14,088 bases of DNA, from the NCBI GenBank assembly GCA_035512195.1, contig DATKEK010000163.1, forward strand, positions 1 through 14,088, in the 5' to 3' direction. Below the pieces are notes generated by a model. The model was given only the letters and a program-made list of their open reading frames with translations, had not been told where the DNA came from and made no database searches. Numbering within the stretch: the stretch's first letter is position 1; the number at the start of each line of letters is the position of its first letter. The position numbers and the translations under genes were made by a program. This DNA is from DATKEK01 sp035512195 (lineage in GTDB: Bacteria > Pseudomonadota > Gammaproteobacteria > Burkholderiales > Eutrophovitaceae). Shown here one piece after another: positions 1 to 6,579 of the stretch.

Positions 1-837
1 ACCGAGGACAAGTGCAGCTTCTGGCACTTCCGTTTCCAGCCGCACAGCGACATGCAGATCAACGTGCTGACCGACCACATGGCAGCGCAAAAGTCTGTGC
101 GCAAGGTGTACATGATCAACCAGGATTATGCATGGGGACACTCGTTCCGGCGCGCAGCGCGGCAGATGCTCATCGCCAAGCGCGACGACGTCGAGTTCGT
201 CGGCGACGACCTGGTGCCGCTGGGCCGGGTGAAGGACTTCGCGCCTTACGTCTCGAAGATCCGGGCGTCGGGCGCGGACAGCGTGCTCACCGGGCACTGG
301 GGCAATGATCTGATCCTGCTGATCAAGGCGGGCGAGCAATCCGGGCTGAACGTGAATTACTACACCACGCATGCCTGGGTGTGGGGCACGCCCACCGCGA
401 TCGGCAGTTCCGGGGCAGATCGCATCAAGACAGTGATGGCCTGGCACATCAACGAGGCCGGGCCTGCCTGGGAGAAGAAACTGGAGCACTACGGCCGCAA
501 GTACCGGTCGATTGCGCCCATGGATTTTCTGCCGGTGTGGCAGACCATGGAGATGTTCGTGCAGGCGCTCGAGCAGACGAAATCGACCGACCCGGTCAAA
601 GTCGCATACGCGCTGGAAGGCATGAAACACAGCAGTCCGGCGGGCGAATCCTGGATGCGCGCGGAAGATCACCAGTTGATGGCGCCGGTTTACGTGACGA
701 GCTTTCTCAAGCGCGGTCTGCCCGGCGTCAAGCACGACACCGAAGGCACGGGATTCGGCTGGAAGACCGAGCTGGTGGTCGCAGGCAAGGACAACGTTCC
801 ACCGATGAAGTGCCGGATGCAGCGGCCACGCAGGTAG
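1..837 (+). CDS. ABC transporter substrate-binding protein, branched-chain amino-acid (LivK) type, 5'-truncated
   Basis: Partial gene: reading frame 1 is open from the first base, and the ATG at 52 is internal, because family-like sequence (HFRFQPHSDMQ) precedes it. The 278 visible residues resemble the C-terminal two thirds of a Peripla_BP_6 (LivK/UrtA-like) periplasmic binding protein. They include the second-lobe start with VYMINQDYAWG, a segment like GRVKDFAPYVSKIRASGAD, and a late DPVKVAYALEGMK helix. Such proteins capture a small solute (amino acid, amide, urea or aromatic acid) in the periplasm for an ABC importer. The ligand cannot be told from this fragment. The signal peptide and first lobe lie outside the window. 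No permease or ATPase gene follows; the next gene is a hydrolase 61 bp downstream. The stop is TAG at 835-837. Family assignment is fairly sure, substrate unknown. Confidence 0.85.
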   Translation, partial: TEDKCSFWHFRFQPHSDMQINVLTDHMAAQKSVRKVYMINQDYAWGHSFRRAARQMLIAKRDDVEFVGDDLVPLGRVKDFAPYVSKIRASGADSVLTGHWGNDLILLIKAGEQSGLNVNYYTTHAWVWGTPTAIGSSGADRIKTVMAWHINEAGPAWEKKLEHYGRKYRSIAPMDFLPVWQTMEMFVQALEQTKSTDPVKVAYALEGMKHSSPAGESWMRAEDHQLMAPVYVTSFLKRGLPGVKHDTEGTGFGWKTELVVAGKDNVPPMKCRMQRPRR

Positions 838-898
838 CAGACCACACGCGTTCCGGCGTCGCCGACCCATAGGAATAGATAGTAGGATACCTGCCGAC

Positions 899-2212
899 AT
901 GAATGCACCCGACACCGCCGTGGAGCTCGACACAGCGATCGAGCAAGACATACTGGCCGTCGTCGACGATTGTCGCGACGAACTGGTCGCGCTCACCTCG
1001 GCGTTGGTGCGCCTGCCCAGCCTGCTGGGACAGGAGGCCGAGGCGCAGGATTTCATGGAGGGGCTGTTCCGCGGAATGGGGCTGCCGGTCGATCGCTTCG
1101 CCGTAGATGACGAGGCGCTTCGCCAGTTGCCGGGATACTCACCGGCGGTCGGACACTGGACGCGCCATGACAACGTGGTCGGGGTGCACAGGCCCAGGCA
1201 CGCCACCGGCCGCTCGCTGATCTTCAACGGGCATATCGACGTGGTGCCGATCGGCGCCGAGGACTTGTGGACACGGCCGCCGTTCGAGCCATACATCGAG
1301 GGCGACCGCCTTTACGGGCGCGGCAGCGGCGACATGAAGGCCGGCATTGCGGCCTATGTGACCGCCTTTCGCGCGCTCGGCAAGCTCGGCCTGCAACCCG
1401 CAGGACAGGTGTATCTGCAATCCGTGGTCGAAGAAGAATGCACCGGCAACGGGGCACTCGCCTGCCTGCACCGTGGCTACCGCGCGGATGCGGCGGTCAT
1501 TCCCGAACCGTTCAATGAAAGCATCCTGCGCGCGCAGGGCGGCGTGATGTGGGTGCAGGTCGAAGTGCTCGGCAAGCCGGCGCACGTGCTGAATGCGGCG
1601 CAGGGCATCAGCGCGATCGAGGCGGCGTTCATCTTCTGGGAAGACCTGAAGGGCCTCGCCGAGGAGTGGAACCGGCCGAACAATCGCCATCCGGAATTCA
1701 GGCACCTGGACGCGCCCATCAAGTTCAATCTCGGCCGGATCGAGGGCGGTGAATGGGCCTCCTCGGTTCCGACGCGCTGCATCATGGACCTGCGCCTCGG
1801 TTTTTATCCGGGCGTGGCCGCTGCCGATGTCCGCGCCGCGGTGGATTCGCGTCTGGCGAAGGTGGCCAAGAGCAATCCCCGCCTTGCCGGCACCACGCAC
1901 AACATCCGCTACACGGGATTCCAGTCGGAGGGCTGCGTAATCGATCACGCAGAGCCAGTGCTCTCCGCGCTGGCCGACGCGCACCAGCACGTCGCCGGCA
2001 GCAAGCCCGAATGGTTCGCGAGTGCCGCCACCACCGATGCGCGCGTGTTCAACCTCTACGGTGACACCCCCGCCACCTGCTACGGCCCGGTTTCGGAGTG
2101 CATCCACGGCATCGACGAATGGGTATCGATCGCCAGCACCCGCCGCGTCGCCGCCGTGCTTGCGCTGTTCCTGGCGCGCTGGTGCGGCGTCGAGAAATCC
2201 GGCCGCGGCTGA
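899..2212 (+). CDS. M20-family metallohydrolase, ArgE/DapE-like deacylase
   Basis: A 437-residue protein of the M20 family, which uses two zinc ions to hydrolyse N-acyl or peptide amide bonds in the cytoplasm (acetylornithine deacetylase, succinyl-diaminopimelate desuccinylase and relatives). The family metal ligands and catalytic residues are all visible: GHIDVVP (H112, D114), GRGSGDMKAG (D145, the bridging ligand), VVEEECTGNG (general base and ligand around E178-E179), IPEPF (E203) and CIHGIDEWV (H403). Residues about 210-330 are the dimerisation lid. Length is normal for the ArgE/DapE group. The ATG at 899 has only a weak Shine-Dalgarno (AGGATA, 883-888), but no better start is apparent. 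The gene lies 61 bp after a solute-binding protein gene and may be co-transcribed with it, suggesting use of an imported acylated amino acid or peptide (inference). The exact substrate is not readable, so I give no symbol. Confidence 0.88.
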   Translation: MNAPDTAVELDTAIEQDILAVVDDCRDELVALTSALVRLPSLLGQEAEAQDFMEGLFRGMGLPVDRFAVDDEALRQLPGYSPAVGHWTRHDNVVGVHRPRHATGRSLIFNGHIDVVPIGAEDLWTRPPFEPYIEGDRLYGRGSGDMKAGIAAYVTAFRALGKLGLQPAGQVYLQSVVEEECTGNGALACLHRGYRADAAVIPEPFNESILRAQGGVMWVQVEVLGKPAHVLNAAQGISAIEAAFIFWEDLKGLAEEWNRPNNRHPEFRHLDAPIKFNLGRIEGGEWASSVPTRCIMDLRLGFYPGVAAADVRAAVDSRLAKVAKSNPRLAGTTHNIRYTGFQSEGCVIDHAEPVLSALADAHQHVAGSKPEWFASAATTDARVFNLYGDTPATCYGPVSECIHGIDEWVSIASTRRVAAVLALFLARWCGVEKSGRG

Positions 2213-2229
2213 GAAAACCCGGAATTTTT

Positions 2230-2405
2230 TCACCGCAGAGGCGCAGAGAGCGCAAAGAAAACACTTAAAGAACAACTGCGGCAAAAATATTCGAGCACCG
2301 GCGCGCTCATGCTGCGCCTTGACCGTTGGTCCTGGCGCAATGGAGTTCCGCCGGCCCCGCGGTTTACTTCCCGGTTTCTTTGCGCCCTCTGCGCCTCTGC
2401 GGTGA
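2230..2405. repeat. 176-bp palindromic element with 31-bp inverted repeat arms
   Basis: The left arm (2230-2260) and the reverse complement of the right arm (2375-2405) match at 30 of 31 positions; the single difference is an A/G near the middle. Each arm is built of three near-copies of the heptamer CGCAGAG/CGCAAAG separated by one or two bases. The arms enclose 114 bp (2261-2374) that holds a smaller hairpin. The element fills almost all of the gap between the M20 hydrolase and mscL. Transcribed, it would form a long stem just upstream of the mscL ribosome-binding site. I recall similar CGCAGAG-rich sequences scattered between genes in many environmental bacterial genomes, but could not check this. 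It has no coding capacity for a transposase. It may be a REP/MITE-like unit, a terminator-like structure, or both. Confidence 0.85.
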
Positions 2406-2420
2406 GATGTACTTCAACCC

Positions 2421-2428
2421 AAGGGAGG
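2421..2428 (+). promoter_or_regulatory. Ribosome-binding site that fixes the mscL start
   Basis: AAGGGAGG lies 5 bp before the ATG at 2434. It selects this start over the in-frame upstream codon at 2326, whose extension would translate the right arm of the inverted repeat and has no likeness to MscL. Confidence 0.75.
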
Positions 2429-2433
2429 CAGGC

Positions 2434-2805
2434 ATGAGCATCGTTTCGGAGTTCAAGGAGTTCGTGGTCAAGGGCAACATGGTCGACATGGCGGTCGGCA
2501 TCATCATCGGTGCGGCGTTCGGCAAGGTGGTGACCTCTCTGGTACAGGACATCATCATGCCGCCGATCGGCATGCTGCTCGGCGGAGTCGATTTCCGGCA
2601 GCTCTATATAGGCTTGAGCAGTGCGGAGTTCGCCACGCTGGCCGAAGCCGAGGCTGCCGGGGCGCCGGTCATCCGCTACGGCGCATTCGTCGCGACCCTG
2701 ATCGATTTCCTGATTGTGGCTTGGGCGATCTTCATCGTGGTCAAAGCCATCAACCGCATGCGCAGCCCCGGCGCGAAGCCTGAGGAGGCGAATCCGCCGG
2801 CCTGA
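2434..2805 (+). CDS. mscL: Large-conductance mechanosensitive channel MscL, short C-terminus
   Basis: A 123-residue inner-membrane channel that opens under membrane tension and releases solutes on hypo-osmotic shock; MscL proteins work as homopentamers. The N-terminal amphipathic helix and pore-lining TM1 are textbook (MSIVSEFKEFVVKGN, then VDMAVGIIIGAAFGKVV, with QDIIMPPIG at its end). A periplasmic loop spans about 45-80 and TM2 about 82-108 (GAFVATLIDFLIVAWAIFIV). The protein ends 15 residues after TM2 (SPGAKPEEANPPA) and lacks the LLTEIRDLL-type cytoplasmic helix that ends E. coli MscL (136 residues). The start is fixed by AAGGGAGG at 2421-2428. The gene stands between a palindromic repeat and an HtrA protease gene, 200 bp from the latter. 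Identification is certain; the consequence of the missing tail is not. Confidence 0.97.
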   Translation: MSIVSEFKEFVVKGNMVDMAVGIIIGAAFGKVVTSLVQDIIMPPIGMLLGGVDFRQLYIGLSSAEFATLAEAEAAGAPVIRYGAFVATLIDFLIVAWAIFIVVKAINRMRSPGAKPEEANPPA

Positions 2806-2908
2806 GGCTCGCTGTCAGGCGGAACCGCCGAAGACAGCAGCATCCCGGGCGAGTTCCATCCGTACGGCGCGCCGTGGCGCGATCGCGGCGGGTGAACTGT
2901 CTCTACGC

Positions 2909-2936
2909 GAAACTGTCTTTGTTCTGGTACGTCTGT
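2909..2936 (+). promoter_or_regulatory. Possible RpoE-type promoter upstream of the HtrA protease
   Basis: GAAACTG (2909-2915) and TCTGT (2932-2936), 16 bp apart, resemble the extracytoplasmic sigma-E pattern GGAACTT-N15/16-TCTGA at 5 of 7 and 4 of 5 positions. It would start transcription about 60 bp before the protease ATG. HtrA proteases are commonly under sigma-E control, which gives the match some weight, but the similarity is modest and no other site is available for comparison. Confidence 0.3.
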
Positions 2937-2948
2937 CAACGAACTCCC

Positions 2949-2971
2949 GGGGCGGGCACCCTGCCCGCCTC
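2949..2971 (+). other. GC-rich hairpin in the leader of the HtrA protease gene
   Basis: GGCGGGC (2951-2957) pairs with GCCCGCC (2963-2969) around a 5-nt loop, and two further pairs extend the stem. No T-run follows, so it is not a standard intrinsic terminator. It lies 25-30 bp before the Shine-Dalgarno AAGGAG (2994-2999). It may be an mRNA leader structure or an imperfect mscL terminator. Confidence 0.5.
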
Positions 2972-3005
2972 CGGCTCCCGACAGGATCTACGCAAGGAGC
3001 GCAAA

Positions 3006-4448
3006 ATGCAGTTGAAATCCACAGTACGGGTCTTGCTGGCGACAGTTGCAGTCACCGTGTTGCTAGGGGCCTACCAGATTCTTGCCCCCCTCGGCGCGCC
3101 ATATGCAGGCGCCGCGGTCGAGAACACGGCGCCTGCCACCGAGGTGGTCAGCGGGCTGCCGGACTTCACGAGGCTGGTCGAGCAATACGGCGTCGCAGTG
3201 GTCAACGTCCGTATGGAGCGAGGCCCGGCTGAGCCCGGCGCCGGCCCGCAACAACCGACGCCCGGAGAGCCATTCTTCGACCCGTACGGCCGGCCGATGC
3301 CCCAGCCCGAAGCCCCGCCGCAGCGTGGCCAGGGCTCCGGGTTCATTATCAGCGCAGACGGGCTGATACTCACCAACGCGCACGTGGTCCACAGCGCGGC
3401 AATCATTACGGTAAAACTGAGCGATAAACGCGAATATGAGGCCAAGGTCATCGGCGTGGACGTACCGACCGACGTGGCAGTGCTCAAGATCGACGCGACG
3501 GGCCTGCCGAGCGTCAAGTTTGGCAATCCGGCCAAACTGAAGGTCGGTGAGTGGGTACTGGCGATTGGGTCGCCCTTCGGCCTGGAGAACAGCGTCACCG
3601 CCGGCATCGTCAGCGCCAAGGGCAGAGGCCTGCCGGACTCGAATTACGTGCCGTTCATCCAGACCGACGTTGCGGTCAATCCCGGCAATTCCGGCGGCCC
3701 GCTGTTCAACATGCGCGGCGAGGTGGTCGGCATCAATTCTCAGATCTTCAGTCGCACCGGCGGCTTCATGGGACTTTCTTTCGCGATCCCGATCGATGTC
3801 GCGATCAACGTCAAGACTCAGCTGGTCGAGACCGGCTCGGTGGTGCGCGGCCGTATCGGCGTGAACATCCAGGACGTGGACTACGCGCTCGCCATGTCAT
3901 TCGGCATGCCGAAACCGCAAGGAGCGCTGGTGACGAACGTGGAAGCCGGAGGCCCGGCCGACAAGGCAGGCCTTCGCACGGGTGATGTGATTGTCGGCGT
4001 AGCCGGCGAAACCCTGGAACAGTTCTCCGAACTGCCAAGCAAAATCGCGGCGATCCGCCCCGGCACCGACACGACCTTGCAGATCTGGCGCGACGGCAAA
4101 AAGCAGGACAAGGCCGTCACTATCGGCTTGGTGGAGCCGGAACGAGTAGCCACGGTCGAGACCCGCGGCAACTTCAATGAGAACGAACTCGGGCTGGCCC
4201 TGCGCAATCTGACACCGGCGGAACGCGAACAGCTGAACACCGTTAACGGCGTGGTAGTAGAAAACGCCATCGGCGCCGCCGCACGCGCGGGAATCCGGCG
4301 CGGCGATATCATTCTCGGTGTCAACGACAAGCCGGTGAAATCGGTGGAGGAATTGCAAGGCATGGTGAGTCAGGTGCAAGGCGGTCGTGTCGCCCTGCTG
4401 ATCCAGCGCAACAACGTGCGTACGTATATACCGGTCCCGGTCGGCTGA
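3006..4448 (+). CDS. Periplasmic serine protease of the HtrA/DegQ (Do-like) family
   Basis: A 480-residue S1C protease that degrades or chaperones misfolded periplasmic proteins. Residues 1-37 form a signal peptide or membrane anchor with a hydrophobic stretch at about 8-30 and a possible cleavage site in APYAGAA. The trypsin-like domain (about 52-280) carries an intact triad: H126 in TNAHVV, D156 in PTDVAVLKI and S229 in GNSGGPL. A proline- and glycine-rich insert at 72-108 sits at the LA-loop position. Two PDZ domains follow, at about 283-375 (GALVTNVEAGGPADKAGL) and 390-478 (GVVVENAIGAAARAGIRRGD). Two PDZ domains point to DegP/DegQ/MucD rather than DegS. The ATG at 3006 is chosen for AAGGAG (2994-2999) and the signal peptide directly behind it; the frame extends upstream without support. 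An intrinsic terminator follows. I cannot separate degP, degQ and mucD by eye, so no symbol is given. Confidence 0.95.
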   Translation: MQLKSTVRVLLATVAVTVLLGAYQILAPLGAPYAGAAVENTAPATEVVSGLPDFTRLVEQYGVAVVNVRMERGPAEPGAGPQQPTPGEPFFDPYGRPMPQPEAPPQRGQGSGFIISADGLILTNAHVVHSAAIITVKLSDKREYEAKVIGVDVPTDVAVLKIDATGLPSVKFGNPAKLKVGEWVLAIGSPFGLENSVTAGIVSAKGRGLPDSNYVPFIQTDVAVNPGNSGGPLFNMRGEVVGINSQIFSRTGGFMGLSFAIPIDVAINVKTQLVETGSVVRGRIGVNIQDVDYALAMSFGMPKPQGALVTNVEAGGPADKAGLRTGDVIVGVAGETLEQFSELPSKIAAIRPGTDTTLQIWRDGKKQDKAVTIGLVEPERVATVETRGNFNENELGLALRNLTPAEREQLNTVNGVVVENAIGAAARAGIRRGDIILGVNDKPVKSVEELQGMVSQVQGGRVALLIQRNNVRTYIPVPVG

Positions 4449-4465
4449 TCCGGCTTCCACCGAAC

Positions 4466-4494
4466 GAAAGCGCGCCGCTTTGCGGCGCGTTTTT
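4466..4494 (+). terminator. Rho-independent terminator after the HtrA protease gene
   Basis: CGCGCCGC (4470-4477) pairs perfectly with GCGGCGCG (4481-4488) around a TTT loop, followed by six T (4489-4494). An AAA at 4466-4468 can pair with the T-run. It lies 17 bp after the protease stop codon, a classic intrinsic terminator. Confidence 0.93.
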
Positions 4495-4548
4495 TGTGTC
4501 GCAGCACGGAGACAGTTCGCAATGGGCCGCATGGTGTCGCCGATTGCC

Positions 4549-4587
4549 GGAGAATGTCAGACGCGGCAGTGAATTTCTCCTCTGACA
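4549..4587 (+). promoter_or_regulatory. Overlapping alternative pairings upstream of the NlpC/P60 gene
   Basis: GGAGAA (4549-4554) is complementary to TTCTCC (4575-4580). The adjacent TGTCAGA (4555-4561) is complementary to TCTGACA (4581-4587). The order A-B-A'-B' means the two stems cannot nest. The segment ends 53 bp before the lipoprotein start. It could be a switching leader RNA, a protein-binding inverted repeat, or chance. Confidence 0.3.
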
Positions 4588-4640
4588 GGGCAAAAAACAC
4601 CGGCACGTACCTTGCAACATGCAGCCGCGGAGGTGAATGC

Positions 4641-5117
4641 ATGCAAATCATAATCCGTCCCTTGTTGCTGGTACTGCTCGCGTCTTCTCTCGCCGCGTGC
4701 GCCAGCTCCCCGTCCAGATCGGTCTCTGCCGCATCGTCGGCACCGGTCAGCCCGGCCGCAGTGCTCGCCGCGGATCACGCGGTCGAAATGGTCGGCAAAC
4801 CATACCGCTACGGCGGCTACACCCCGGCCGGATTCGATTGCAGCGGGCTGGTGCACTACAGTTTCGCGCGTGCCGGACTGCGCGTGCCGCGCGACACCGG
4901 GTCGCTGCGCAGGGTCGGAAACGCGGTAAGTCCGTCTGGCCTGACCAAGGGCGACCTGGTGTTCTTCGATCAGGAAGGCAAGAAGTCGTCGCACGTCGGC
5001 ATCTATCTCGGCAACGGGCGCTTCGTGCATGCACCCTCCACCGGCGGGCGCGTGCGAGTCGACCAGGTTCACTCGCCTTACTGGAGCCGGCACCTGAACG
5101 AAGTCAGGCGGCTCTGA
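4641..5117 (+). CDS. NlpC/P60-family lipoprotein, probable peptidoglycan endopeptidase
   Basis: A 158-residue lipoprotein. The signal peptide ends in a lipobox, SLAAC, so lipid attachment is expected at C20, followed by an Ala/Ser/Pro-rich linker to about residue 40. The rest is one NlpC/P60 domain, a papain-like fold that cuts gamma-D-glutamyl-diaminopimelate or related stem-peptide bonds in peptidoglycan. The catalytic residues are visible: C67 in FDCSGLV, H118 in SSHVGIYLG and H130 in GRFVHAPS. It resembles short Spr/MepS- or NlpC-like hydrolases of Gram-negative bacteria. The ATG at 4641 is chosen because GGAGGTGA (4629-4636) lies 4 bp upstream and the signal peptide starts there. The gene follows a terminator, so it is probably transcribed alone. 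It ends 10 bp from the stop of the convergent amidase gene, with no visible terminator between them. Confidence 0.93.
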   Translation: MQIIIRPLLLVLLASSLAACASSPSRSVSAASSAPVSPAAVLAADHAVEMVGKPYRYGGYTPAGFDCSGLVHYSFARAGLRVPRDTGSLRRVGNAVSPSGLTKGDLVFFDQEGKKSSHVGIYLGNGRFVHAPSTGGRVRVDQVHSPYWSRHLNEVRRL

Positions 5118-5127
5118 CAGGTTCCCG

Positions 5128-6579
5128 TTAGTCGAAGCCGGGCGGTGGCGTAAAGCCGCCGACGACATCCGCGAGCCGGCGCGCAAAATCGATCGTCGTG
5201 CGATCCTGCAGGTAATCGCCGACGATCTGGATTCCCACCGGCAACCCATTCGCAGCCAATCCCGCCGGCGCAACCGTCGCTGGCAGATAAGCCATCGTCG
5301 CCGGCGCAATCCAGGCCAGTTGTTCCCAGTACCAGCGCGAATTGCCGTTGACGCGAATGGTCCTGCCCATCAGGTCGTCGGAATGATCATGCGCGATCGC
5401 AGTCACCGGATTCACCGGCATCAGCAGCACATCGCAGCCGGCGAAGAACTCGCGCAACCTGAGCCGCAGGCGTTGGCGACGCTCATCGGCGGCCAGCCAC
5501 TCGCGCTGCGGCAGGGTTGCGTAACGCGCGAGCTTTCTCTGCCAGCTGTCCTCGGCATGTGCCCGGCCCTCTTCCACCAGCCGCTCGAGCGCCCTCGCAG
5601 AAAGGTGCGCAGTGGTCACCGACCACAGCAAGCGCAGATAGTCGTCGAACAGGGCCTCCAGCGATATCCCGGTCTGAGCGCGCACCACACGCGCACCGGC
5701 TGCCGCGAGGCGATCGACCGCGCTTTCCAGCACGGCGCGCACCTGCTCATCCAGTGGAAACGCAGGATCGTCGAGCCACACCGCTACGCGGTATCCCGCA
5801 ACATCCGCCGGTCTTGCCGGCGGCAGTTCCAGCCGCCAGGCGTCGGCACGCAACGGGTCGGGCGCGGCGATCGTGCCGAGCAGCAGCTCCAGATCATCGG
5901 CGCGGCGCGCAAGCGGCCCGATGACCGACAGGTCCGGCACGGCAACCGCACCGGGCGGCGGCGGAATATGCCCGCGGCCCGGAACGGTGCCGTAACTCGG
6001 TTTGTGGCCGTAGATACCGCAGAAGTGCGCCGGGGTGCGGATCGAGCCGCCGATGTCGCTGCCCAGCTCGAACGCGGTGAAGCCGCAGGCAACCGCTGCC
6101 GCGGCACCGCCTGACGATCCGCCCGCGGTGCGAGTCGCATCCCACGGATTGGAGGTTGTGCCGAACAGGGTGTTGTAGCTCTGCAGATCGGTGGTGTAGA
6201 TCGGCACGTTGGTCTTGCCGAACACCACCGCGCCGGCGTCGACGGCCAGTTGCACGACGTCGGCATTGCGCGACGGTACATGCTTCGCCCACTGCGGCGC
6301 GCCGCAGGTCGTGCGCAGCCCGGCGGTTTCCAGCGAGTCCTTGATCGTGACGGGCAGGCCCGCGAGTGCGCCATCGGCCTCCGCGCGGTCCAGCACATCT
6401 ACGCGCGCGAGCGCCTGTTCGGCATCCAGCGTGACCACTGCGTTTACTTTCCCGTTCAGCCGTTCGATCCGCTCGAGATACAGTTCGAGCAGTGCGCGCG
6501 CGCCAAGCTCGCCTGTACGCAGCCGTGCGGCAAGTGCCGCGGCGCCGAGCATCGCGATCTCTCCGGGAGCGCGGGTCAC
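5128..6579 (-). CDS. Amidase signature family hydrolase
   Basis: About 483 residues of the amidase signature family (GatA, acylamidase and fatty-acid amide hydrolase type), which hydrolyses carboxamides with a Ser-cisSer-Lys triad. From the GTG at 6579 the triad is K80 (LPVTIKDSLE), the serine pair S155-S156 (TAGGSSGGAAAA) and nucleophile S179 (GSDIGGSIRTPAHFCGIYGHKPS). The C-terminal VGIQIVGDYLQD block is also typical. The GTG overlaps the rhomboid stop as GTGA, giving the N-terminus GEIAMLGAAALAARLRTGEL that aligns with family starts. An ATG at 6552 behind GGAGAG is the alternative (474 residues). It is not a convincing GatA because no gatB or gatC neighbours exist, so it is more likely a catabolic or detoxifying amidase of unknown substrate. 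The frame extends far upstream inside the rhomboid gene, and that part is not coding. Confidence 0.92.
   Translation of the reverse strand: MTRAPGEIAMLGAAALAARLRTGELGARALLELYLERIERLNGKVNAVVTLDAEQALARVDVLDRAEADGALAGLPVTIKDSLETAGLRTTCGAPQWAKHVPSRNADVVQLAVDAGAVVFGKTNVPIYTTDLQSYNTLFGTTSNPWDATRTAGGSSGGAAAAVACGFTAFELGSDIGGSIRTPAHFCGIYGHKPSYGTVPGRGHIPPPPGAVAVPDLSVIGPLARRADDLELLLGTIAAPDPLRADAWRLELPPARPADVAGYRVAVWLDDPAFPLDEQVRAVLESAVDRLAAAGARVVRAQTGISLEALFDDYLRLLWSVTTAHLSARALERLVEEGRAHAEDSWQRKLARYATLPQREWLAADERRQRLRLRLREFFAGCDVLLMPVNPVTAIAHDHSDDLMGRTIRVNGNSRWYWEQLAWIAPATMAYLPATVAPAGLAANGLPVGIQIVGDYLQDRTTIDFARRLADVVGGFTPPPGFD

Noticed and set aside
1139..2284. Long open frame (381 codons) on the minus strand opposite the M20 gene
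   Set aside because: Composition is Arg/Ala/Gly-rich with no recognisable motif; it mirrors a strongly supported M20 gene in high-GC DNA and is an antisense shadow.
2230..2405. CRISPR array or transposon
   Set aside because: Only two inverted arms, no regularly spaced direct repeats, no cas or transposase gene; a palindromic repeat element describes it better.
2806..2900. A frameshifted continuation of mscL that would restore the C-terminal helix
   Set aside because: None of the forward frames after the stop encodes anything like KEEVLLTEIRDLL.
4549..4587. H-type pseudoknot formed by both stems at once
   Set aside because: There is no linker between the first two strands, so crossing a 7-bp stem is sterically unlikely; alternative hairpins are more reasonable.
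4582..4610. Promoter for the NlpC/P60 gene from CTGACA at 4582
   Set aside because: The -35 match is good (5 of 6) but no acceptable -10 hexamer occurs at 16-18 bp spacing.
5128..6579. Naming the amidase gatA
   Set aside because: No gatB or gatC alongside; the signature alone does not separate GatA from other amidases.
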